Origin: Dyella_A sp049445995
Lineage (GTDB): Bacteria > Pseudomonadota > Gammaproteobacteria > Xanthomonadales > Rhodanobacteraceae
Reading direction: 5' to 3'
Assembly (NCBI RefSeq): GCF_049445995.1
Contig: NZ_JBMSDZ010000006.1
Coordinates: forward strand, 1 to 64,000
Length of the DNA stretch: 64,000 bases
The notes under the pieces: generated by a model
What the model was told of the DNA's origin: nothing
Database searches by the model: none
Seen by the model: only the letters and a program-made list of their open reading frames with translations
Position numbers and translations under genes: made by a program
In this document: one piece after another, positions 58,563-64,000 of the stretch
How positions within the stretch are numbered: position 1 is the stretch's first letter
Layout of the letters: the number at the start of each line of letters is the position of its first letter

Positions 58563-60185
58563 ATGCGCCTGCGTCCTGCGTCAGTTCGTCCCTCCCGCCT
58601 GGCCGTCGTGCTGCTGGCGCTTGCCACCTGCGGCCCGGCCATCGCGCAGGATGCGCCGCACGTTGCGGTGAACGGTGGGCCGCTGGTGGGCAAGACGGCC
58701 ACCGTCAGCGGCGTGGCGCTGCAGGAGTTCCTGGGCATTCCCTATGCCGCTGCGCCGGTCGGGCCGCTGCGCTGGAAGCCGCCGCAGCCGGTCGCCGGCT
58801 GGAACGAGCCGCGCAAGGCGACCGCGTTCGGCCCGCGCTGCATGCAGCTGCCGCTGTTCGGCGACATGGTGTTCCGCTCGCGCGGCATGAGCGAGGACTG
58901 CCTGTATCTCAACGTGTGGACCCCCGCCGCGCCGGCGGCGGCGAAACGCCCGGTGCTGGTGTATTTCTACGGCGGCGGCTTCGTGGCGGGCGACGGATCG
59001 GAGCCGCGCTACGACGGCGCCAGCATGGCATCGAAGGGGCTGGTGACGGTTACCGTGAACTACCGGCTGGGCGTGTTCGGCTTTCTCGCCGCGCCCGGCC
59101 TGGCCGCCGAATCGCCACAGCATGCGACGGGCAACTACGGCCTGCTCGACCAGGTGGCCGCGCTGCGCTGGGTGCGCGACAACATCGCGCGCTTCGGCGG
59201 CGATCCGGCGCGCATCACCATCGCCGGCGAGTCGGCCGGCTCGATCTCGGTGAGCGCGCTGATGACCTCGCCGCTGAGCCGGCAGCTGATCGCCGGGGCG
59301 ATCGGCGAGAGCGGTGCGCTGATCGCCCCGATCGCCCCGCAGCCACGCGCGGCCGCCGAAGCCACCGGCAGCGCGTTCATGGCCCAGCTGCACGCCGACT
59401 CCATCGACGCGCTGCGTGCGATGCCGGCGCAAGCGCTGCTGCAGGCCACCGATCCGCAGGCCAGACCGGCGTTCGACTTCGCCCCCGACGTCGACGGCCT
59501 GTTCCTCACCGAAGCGCCGGCCGAGACCTTCGCGCATGGCGAGCAGGCGAAGGTGCCGCTGCTGCTGGGGTCCAACTCGCAGGAGGGTTTCTACCCGGCG
59601 ATCCTGCACGACCGCCCGCCCACGCCGGCCAACTATCGTGCCGCGCTCGATGCGCTGTTCGGCGACCGCGCCGCCGAGGCGCTGCGGCTGTATCCCGGCG
59701 CCACCGCCGACGAGGTGAAGCGCTCGGCCACCGCGCTGGCCGGCGACCTGTTCATCGCGCACAGCACCTGGCGCTGGATGGAGCTGCACCGCCGAAGCGG
59801 CGGCCAGCCGGTCTACTTCTACTACTACGCGCATCCGCGCCCGGCCAGGTACCATCCCGCGCCGGGCGAGCGGCCCGACACCGGCGCAGTGCACAGCGGC
59901 GAGATCGAATACGCGCTGGGCAACCTCGACGGCAACGCGGTGTATGCGTGGACGCCGGTCGATCGCGTGGTGTCGCGCACCATGCAGGGTTACTTCGCGC
60001 AGTTCGTGCGCCGCGGCGATCCCAACCGGGCCGGCCTGCCGGCGTGGCCGGCGGTGAGGGAATCCCGCGGCGGCATCACGCGGCAGACCATCGACGCCGA
60101 CACCCGCACCGGGATCGATCGCGGCGCCGCGCGGCAGGCCTTCCTGCGCGACTTCCTGGCCAGCCATCGCAACCCATTGCGATGA
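58563..60185 (+). CDS. Secreted carboxylesterase type B
   Basis: 540-aa alpha/beta-hydrolase with signal peptide (RLAVVLLALATCGPAIAQ). The carboxylesterase B motifs are present: VALQEFLGIPYAAAPVGPLRW, SEDCLYLNVWTP, YFYGGGFVAGDGSEPRYDG (oxyanion-hole GGG), NYGLLDQVAALRWVRDNIARFGGDP, and the nucleophile elbow TIAGESAGSISVSALM (Ser). The acid is the Glu/Asp in GSNSQEGFY and the His is in GAVHSGEIEYALGN. Periplasmic or secreted hydrolysis of esters; substrate not predicted. It lies after a remnant of a racemase and before a decayed cyclase. Confidence 0.93.
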   Translation: MRLRPASVRPSRLAVVLLALATCGPAIAQDAPHVAVNGGPLVGKTATVSGVALQEFLGIPYAAAPVGPLRWKPPQPVAGWNEPRKATAFGPRCMQLPLFGDMVFRSRGMSEDCLYLNVWTPAAPAAAKRPVLVYFYGGGFVAGDGSEPRYDGASMASKGLVTVTVNYRLGVFGFLAAPGLAAESPQHATGNYGLLDQVAALRWVRDNIARFGGDPARITIAGESAGSISVSALMTSPLSRQLIAGAIGESGALIAPIAPQPRAAAEATGSAFMAQLHADSIDALRAMPAQALLQATDPQARPAFDFAPDVDGLFLTEAPAETFAHGEQAKVPLLLGSNSQEGFYPAILHDRPPTPANYRAALDALFGDRAAEALRLYPGATADEVKRSATALAGDLFIAHSTWRWMELHRRSGGQPVYFYYYAHPRPARYHPAPGERPDTGAVHSGEIEYALGNLDGNAVYAWTPVDRVVSRTMQGYFAQFVRRGDPNRAGLPAWPAVRESRGGITRQTIDADTRTGIDRGAARQAFLRDFLASHRNPLR

Positions 60186-60267
60186 CCCTGCACGTCGACA
60201 CCTGCGCCTGCGATCGCGTTGTGCCCGGAGCGGCGCGTGGACCATCGTCACGCAGCGCACGCGGATA

Positions 60268-60891
60268 ATGCCGGTCATGCCCGTGTCCAGGCCGGACAAC
60301 GAAGCCTATCGTCTCGCGCGGCTGCGCGCGCCTGGCGTCCGATAGCGCGCCCGAGCCGCTGCTCGATGGATTGGCCGAAGCGGCCGCCCTGGCGCTCGGC
60401 ACGCCGATGCAGCGCGAGCTGCTGCGCGCACTGGTCAGGTGGCGGCCGAGGTACTGCAGTTGCGGCTGGATTCGCTGGAGCGCGAAGTGCTGCTCGATCG
60501 CACCGGTCGGCTCGCCGACATCGGTGGCTGGATGCTCGACCTGGGCACCAACCCACTGCAATGGTCGCCGCAGACTTGCTCGACAGGGACGGCAGCGTGC
60601 GCATGTGGCAGTACCACAACGTGCTCGACGACAACGTGCTCGACGACCAGTCCGGCGAGCCGTACATCCTCGGCCACGCGCAGGACATCACCGAGCGCGT
60701 GGCGCTGGAACGTTCGCTGCGCGAGTCGGCCATCCGCGATCCGCTCACCGGCTGCTTCAATCGCCGCTACCTCGCCGATCGCCTTCACCCTGGGCGCGGC
60801 CACCTTCGGCCACGGCGTCTCGCTGGACCAGGCGCTGGCCGAGGCCGACCGCCGCCTCTATGCGCGGCGCGCGATCGAACGTGGTCGCTGA
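60268..60891 (+). pseudogene. GAF-PAS-GGDEF sensor diguanylate cyclase, decayed
   Basis: Pieces in changing frames: PVSRPDNEAYRLARLRA (GAF start) then PEPLLDGLAEAAALALGTP; EVLQLRLDSLEREVLLDRTGRLADIGGWMLDLGTN (PAS start); DGSVRMWQYHNVLDD and SGEPYILGHAQDITERVALERSLRESA (PAS end); IRDPLTGCFNRRYLADR (GGDEF start); and FTLGAATFGHGVSLDQALAEADRRLYARRA (GGDEF end). The GGDEF core itself and parts of GAF and PAS are lost. NVLDD is directly repeated (a 15-bp duplication). Not functional. Confidence 0.82.
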
Positions 60892-60957
60892 GCCGCCGAC
60901 GCTTCCGCTGCGCGTGCGGCTGCGTCACCATGAGCGCCCCCACCGTAGCCGATCCCC

Positions 60958-61470
60958 ATGCACGACGACGATCACGGCCACGATGCCTTTGACGAGAACG
61001 ACGATCCGGTCGAGGCCCAGGTGTGGCGGCTGCTGGCGCTGATCAACCCCGGCGACGAGGACACCGCGCTGCGCCAGTTCGCCGCCTGGCGCGACGTGCA
61101 GGCCGATTCCGGCGACGGTGCCGACGCGGTGGAAACGGTGGGCGAGGTGATCGACTGGAGCTCGGGCTTCCGCGCCGACGACGCGCCCACGCTGGTGCAG
61201 GCGCTGAACGAACTGGCCGCGCGCTGGAACCTGGCGATCGAATGGGACGGCGATCCCGACGACGACGGCTTCTTCGACGAGCGCGAGCCGGCCGACCTGC
61301 TCGCCACCGCCTGCGACCGCCTGCTCGAACACGGCTACACCGCCTGGATCTACGAGAGCCCCGCCGCCGGCTACGCCGGCTGGATCACCCTGAGCCGCGA
61401 TGCCGAACCGATGCGCGAGATCGCCACCGCGCTGGGCATCAACCTGCGGCTGGCCAGCGAGGCCGGCTGA
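60958..61470 (+). CDS. DUF6630-family protein
   Basis: 170-aa acidic protein with AQVWRLLALINPGDEDTALRQFAAW, VIDWSSGFRADDAPTLVQALNELAARWNLAIEWDGDPDDDGF, a conserved LLATACDRLLEHGYTAW, and AGWITLSRDAEPMREIATALGINLR, the order found in the DUF6630 family. Cytosolic, no known function. ATG 60958 lies at the 3' end of the decayed cyclase; a weak GG-rich ribosome site. The last codons GCC-GGC-TGA belong to the repeat element that follows, as in the TonB-like gene at 39399. Confidence 0.85.
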   Translation: MHDDDHGHDAFDENDDPVEAQVWRLLALINPGDEDTALRQFAAWRDVQADSGDGADAVETVGEVIDWSSGFRADDAPTLVQALNELAARWNLAIEWDGDPDDDGFFDEREPADLLATACDRLLEHGYTAWIYESPAAGYAGWITLSRDAEPMREIATALGINLRLASEAG

Positions 61471-61565
61471 GAGGCTGAGAAAAAATCGACCGCCTGCTGC
61501 GACCGTCGCCAAATGCCCGTGCCGGTGGCGCGCTCGCTGCGGCGGTCGACTTTTCTCGGCCGCTC
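61471..61565. repeat. CTGAGAAAAAATCG palindromic element, intact copy
   Basis: Arms CTGAGAAAAAATCGACCGCC and the complementary GGCGGTCGACTTTTCTCGG enclose a GC-rich core GCCAAATGCCCGTGCCGGTGGC. It starts at the stop of the DUF6630 gene and ends within the stop of the convergent small gene (61564), so it sits exactly between them and can end both transcripts. It is the uninterrupted reference for the copy at 39838-40015. Confidence 0.85.
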
Positions 61566-61842
61566 AGTCGGCCGCGCTCGCCGGGGCGTCGTCGTCGAAG
61601 CCGGTATAACCCTCGGGGAACACCGGGGTGCCGTCGTCCTCCAGCCCGACGAGGTCGTCCAGCGCCTTTGCTGCGGCCGCCTCGGCCACGTCCAGCTCGC
61701 GGAAGCTGCGGTTCTCGCAGATCGCGAAGTACACGGGGAAGCCACCGGCCATTGGCGTCACCGCCAGCCACGCGGTGTAGCGCGAGCCTTCGCGCGTCGC
61801 GCCGGAGCGGACGTGATGACGATCGAGGGTGCGCTCGGCCAT
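61564..61842 (-). CDS. Small conserved-looking hypothetical protein (92 aa)
   Basis: ATG 61842 is preceded by GGAG at a good distance on the minus strand. The product MAERTLDRHHVRSGATREGS, then YTAWLAVTPMAGGFPVYFAICENRSF, RELDVAEAAAAKALDDLVGLEDDGT, and an acidic end is a small alpha/beta domain resembling a strand-strand-helix-strand unit. No family recognised. Convergent with the DUF6630 gene and divergent from the amidohydrolase gene. Confidence 0.65.
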   Translation of the reverse strand: MAERTLDRHHVRSGATREGSRYTAWLAVTPMAGGFPVYFAICENRSFRELDVAEAAAAKALDDLVGLEDDGTPVFPEGYTGFDDDAPASAAD

Positions 61843-61965
61843 GGACGGTCTCCGCAATGGGGCGCGCAGTGTAGCGCGGGGCCGGCCGATGCCGACCAAC
61901 GTATCGATGCGCGGGATCGCGCGCGCCGGTAGAGTCGCCGGACCTTTCCCGCGCAGGAACCGCCC

Positions 61966-63309
61966 ATGTCCGTACGCCCCGTTTCCTTCCGTCGCGCGCT
62001 GTGCGCCGGCGCACTGTTCGTCCTCGCCGCCGGTGCCGGCGTCGCGCAGGACGCGCCCGCCGCGCCGCCGGCAGCGCTCACCGCGGTCAAGGCCGCGCAC
62101 TGGATCGATACCGAGTCCGGCCGCGAGCGCGGCCCGGTGGTGGTGGTGATCAAGGGCGAGCGCATCGCCGAGGTGCGCGCCGGCGCCGACGTGCCGGCCG
62201 GTGCGACCGTGATCGACCTGGGCGACGCCACGCTGCTGCCCGGCCTGATCGACGTGCACGTGCACCTCACCTCCGACCCCACCACCAGCACCGGCAACTA
62301 CTACCGCGACGCGCTCACCCGCAGCGCGATGGACGACGCGGTGCTGGCGCCGACCCTGGCCAGGCGCACGCTCGACGCCGGCTTCACCACGGTGCGCAAC
62401 GTCGGTGCGCCGGCCTATATCGACGTGGCGCTGCGCGACGCAATCGATCGCGGCCAGATTCCCGGCCCGCGCATGCTGGTGGCCACCGTGGCGATCGGCT
62501 CCACCGGCGGCCACGCCGACGACAGCACCGGATTCTCGCCGGACATCACTTTCGGCGGTCCCAGCGGGGTGGCCGACGGCGTCGACGCGGTGCGTGCGAA
62601 AGTGCGCGAGAACGTCAAGCGCGGTGCCGACGTGATCAAGTTCATGGCCAGCGCCGGCGTGCTCAGCAACGAGGCCTCGGTGGGCGCGCCGCAGTACTCG
62701 CAGGCGGAGATGGACGCGATCGTCGACGAGGCGCACCGCTGGGGCAAGAAGGTGGCCGCGCACGCGCACGGCGCCGAGGCGATCGACATGGCGATCCGCG
62801 CCGGCGTGGACTCGGTGGAGCACTGCAGCTTCATCGACGCGGAGGGCCTGAAGCTGGCCAAGGCGCGCGGCACCTACCTCGACTTCGACATCTACAACGA
62901 CGACTACATCCTCGCCGAATACGCCAAGCTCGGCACGCCGCCGGCGCAGATCGCCAAGGAGAAGCTGGTCGGCCGCGTGCAGCGCGAGAACTTCCGCAAG
63001 GCGGTGCAGGCCGGCGAGAAGATGGCCTTCGCCACCGACGCCGGCGTCTACCCGCACGGCTGGAACGCCAGGCAGTTCGCCAAGATGGTGCAGTGGGGCA
63101 TGACGCCGATGCAGGCGATCCAGTCCGCCACCTGGAACGCCGCCGACCTGCTCGGCTGGCGCGACCGCGTGGGGGCGATCAAGCCGGGCCTGTACGCCGA
63201 CCTGGTGGCGGTGAAGGGCGATCCGCTGAAGGACGTGAGCGTGCTGGAGCACGTCGACTTCGTGATGAAGGGCGGCCGCGTGGACAAGCCGGACGCCGCC
63301 GCCCGCTGA
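61966..63309 (+). CDS. Secreted amidohydrolase (imidazolonepropionase/prolidase-like)
   Basis: 447-aa metal-dependent hydrolase with signal peptide (RRALCAGALFVLAAGAGVAQ). TIM-barrel metal ligands: LIDVHVHLTSD (His-x-His), the bridging Lys in GADVIKFMASAGV, KVAAHAHGAEAID (His), SVEHCSFID (His) and FATDAGVYPHGW (Asp), with N- and C-terminal strands (AAHWIDTESGRERG, DRVGAIKPGLYADLVAVKGDPL) forming the beta-sandwich. It matches the Xaa-Pro-type and imidazolonepropionase-like amidohydrolases common in Xanthomonadaceae, acting on peptides or N-acyl compounds in the periplasm. Confidence 0.92.
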   Translation: MSVRPVSFRRALCAGALFVLAAGAGVAQDAPAAPPAALTAVKAAHWIDTESGRERGPVVVVIKGERIAEVRAGADVPAGATVIDLGDATLLPGLIDVHVHLTSDPTTSTGNYYRDALTRSAMDDAVLAPTLARRTLDAGFTTVRNVGAPAYIDVALRDAIDRGQIPGPRMLVATVAIGSTGGHADDSTGFSPDITFGGPSGVADGVDAVRAKVRENVKRGADVIKFMASAGVLSNEASVGAPQYSQAEMDAIVDEAHRWGKKVAAHAHGAEAIDMAIRAGVDSVEHCSFIDAEGLKLAKARGTYLDFDIYNDDYILAEYAKLGTPPAQIAKEKLVGRVQRENFRKAVQAGEKMAFATDAGVYPHGWNARQFAKMVQWGMTPMQAIQSATWNAADLLGWRDRVGAIKPGLYADLVAVKGDPLKDVSVLEHVDFVMKGGRVDKPDAAAR

Positions 63310-63382
63310 GCCGCGATGCGCATGGTCGGGGTGGCACCGGCCATGCACGGCCACGCGCAGGAAACTGCGAACGTGGACGGCA

Positions 63383-63398
63383 CTTGACTGCGGTCAAG
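63383..63398. promoter_or_regulatory. FNR/Anr/Dnr-type binding site upstream of a CxxCH protein gene
   Basis: A perfect inverted repeat CTTGAC-TGCG-GTCAAG at 63383-63398, with the N4 spacing of the FNR/CRP-family box (ideal TTGAT-N4-ATCAA). Half-sites TTGAC/GTCAA are tolerated by Anr/Dnr-type regulators. It lies 74 bp upstream of the start at 63473, a suitable place for activation around -41.5 if transcription starts near 63430. Confidence 0.6.
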
Positions 63399-63472
63399 GC
63401 GGGTCGGATGGCCGGCGAGGATCCTGCGTGCAACGTCGCCGCCATGTGCGACATCATGCTGGAGGAATCGCC

Positions 63473-64000
63473 ATGAAAGTCTCGCCGCTGTTCCGATGCA
63501 CCCCGGGCCGTCGCGCCGGTGCCGGCGCCGCGCTGCTCGGGTTGATGATGCTGGGGCTGGGGCTGCTCGCCCGGCGCGTGGAAGCGGTCCCCTCGTTCGC
63601 ACGCCAGACCCAGCTGCCATGCACGGCCTGCCATGTCGGCGGTTTCGGCCCGCAGCTCACCGCCTTCGGCCGCCAGTTCAAGCTGATGGGCTACACCATG
63701 AAGACCGGCAACGGCGCGAACGTGCCGCTGTCGGCGATGCTGGTGGAGTCGTTCACGCACACCGCCAGGGCGCAGGTCGATCCGCCCGCCAGCGGCTTCA
63801 GCCGCAACGACAACACCGAACTGCAGCAGGCCTCGGTGTTCCTCGCCGGCCGCCTGAGCGAGCACGTGGGCGCGTTCGCGCAGGCCACCTACTCGCAGAA
63901 CGGTGGCCTGCTCGGCTGGGACAACATGGATGTGCGCTACGCCAACAGCTTCAACGCCGGCAAGCACAACGCGATCTGGGGCGTGTCGCTCAACAACAAC
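63473..64000 (+). CDS. c-type cytochrome-like CxxCH protein (partial, runs off the window)
   Basis: ATG 63473 has a GGAGG site 8 nt upstream. The visible 176 residues have an N-terminal hydrophobic signal (LLGLMMLGLGLLARRVEA), then PSFARQTQLPCTACHVGGFG with one CxxCH haem-binding site, PQLTAFGRQFKLMGY, and a C-terminal part that alternates in beta-strand pattern (LQQASVFLAGRLSEHVGAFAQATYSQNGG, WDNMDVRYANSFNAGKHNAIWGVSLNNN) as in outer-membrane porins. This combination, a CxxCH next to a barrel-like region, is found in proteins near denitrification and metal-respiration genes. The gene continues past the window. Confidence 0.75.
   Translation, partial: MKVSPLFRCTPGRRAGAGAALLGLMMLGLGLLARRVEAVPSFARQTQLPCTACHVGGFGPQLTAFGRQFKLMGYTMKTGNGANVPLSAMLVESFTHTARAQVDPPASGFSRNDNTELQQASVFLAGRLSEHVGAFAQATYSQNGGLLGWDNMDVRYANSFNAGKHNAIWGVSLNNN

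Noticed and set aside
63473..64000. Classic soluble mono-haem cytochrome c
   Set aside because: Only one CxxCH followed by a long region of alternating, strand-like sequence; this looks like a larger haem-bearing outer-membrane protein, but it is truncated so the call is kept general.

Overview
The window is GC-rich, densely coding chromosomal DNA. Gene content and repeat types point to a gammaproteobacterium of the Lysobacterales (Xanthomonadales), most likely Rhodanobacteraceae (Rhodanobacter/Dyella-like). Pointers are the pgk start (GTG 15 nt ahead of a conserved ATG), a CysN-CysC fusion, a CTCTCCC-type palindromic repeat and several REP families. This placement is an inference from sequence patterns; no search was run. 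I saw no tRNA, rRNA, CRISPR array or prophage. The only transposase signal is the start of an ISNCY-like element at the extreme left edge.

Layout. 0.2-3.1 kb: phosphoenolpyruvate carboxylase. 3.4-16.3 kb: an export and signalling block with a HlyD-type adaptor, one MacB/LolD-type ATPase, three consecutive ~810-aa ADOP-type FtsX/MacB permeases, a broken toxin-antitoxin pair, and a sigma-54 response regulator with its NtrY-like histidine kinase. 16.5-31.3 kb: an amino-acid and peptide catabolism region. It holds branched-chain 2-oxoacid dehydrogenase E1a/E1b/E2 (minus strand), tryptophan 2,3-dioxygenase, two POT peptide transporters, and a MarR regulator divergent from hppD, followed by a DUF559 gene, hmgA, a VapBC pair and fahA. 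31.4-35.1 kb: sulfate activation (cysD, cysNC) and thiol peroxidase. 35.5-47.2 kb: central carbon genes (gap, pyk, fba class I, tkt, pgk) mixed with an S1/P1 nuclease, a TonB-CTD-like protein, a beta-barrel protein and a DegT aminotransferase. maiA (47.3 kb) supplies the tyrosine-pathway isomerase missing from the hppD-hmgA-fahA run. 48-61 kb: envelope proteins (OmpA lipoprotein, Skp-like), secreted peptidases/hydrolases and an MFS transporter, together with a cluster of decayed genes (SLT-type lipoprotein, tryptophan halogenase, acetyltransferase, Asp/Glu racemase, diguanylate cyclase). 61-64 kb: a DUF6630 protein, a small hypothetical, a secreted amidohydrolase, and a truncated CxxCH protein preceded by an FNR/Anr-type box.

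The genes fit a proteolytic, amino-acid-consuming lifestyle: exported peptidases, POT peptide uptake, then degradation of Tyr, Trp and branched-chain amino acids.

The most unusual signal is the repeats. At least five families of palindromic elements fill the gaps between genes. One ~113-bp CTCTCCC-type element also lies in frame inside two enzyme genes (ppc and the E2 subunit). Short tandem duplications next to such elements have copied gene ends and starts (hppD/DUF559, DUF559/hmgA, pgk 3' end), creating chimeric mini-ORFs. This resembles the in-gene palindromic elements of Rickettsia and is the best candidate here for a poorly described phenomenon.
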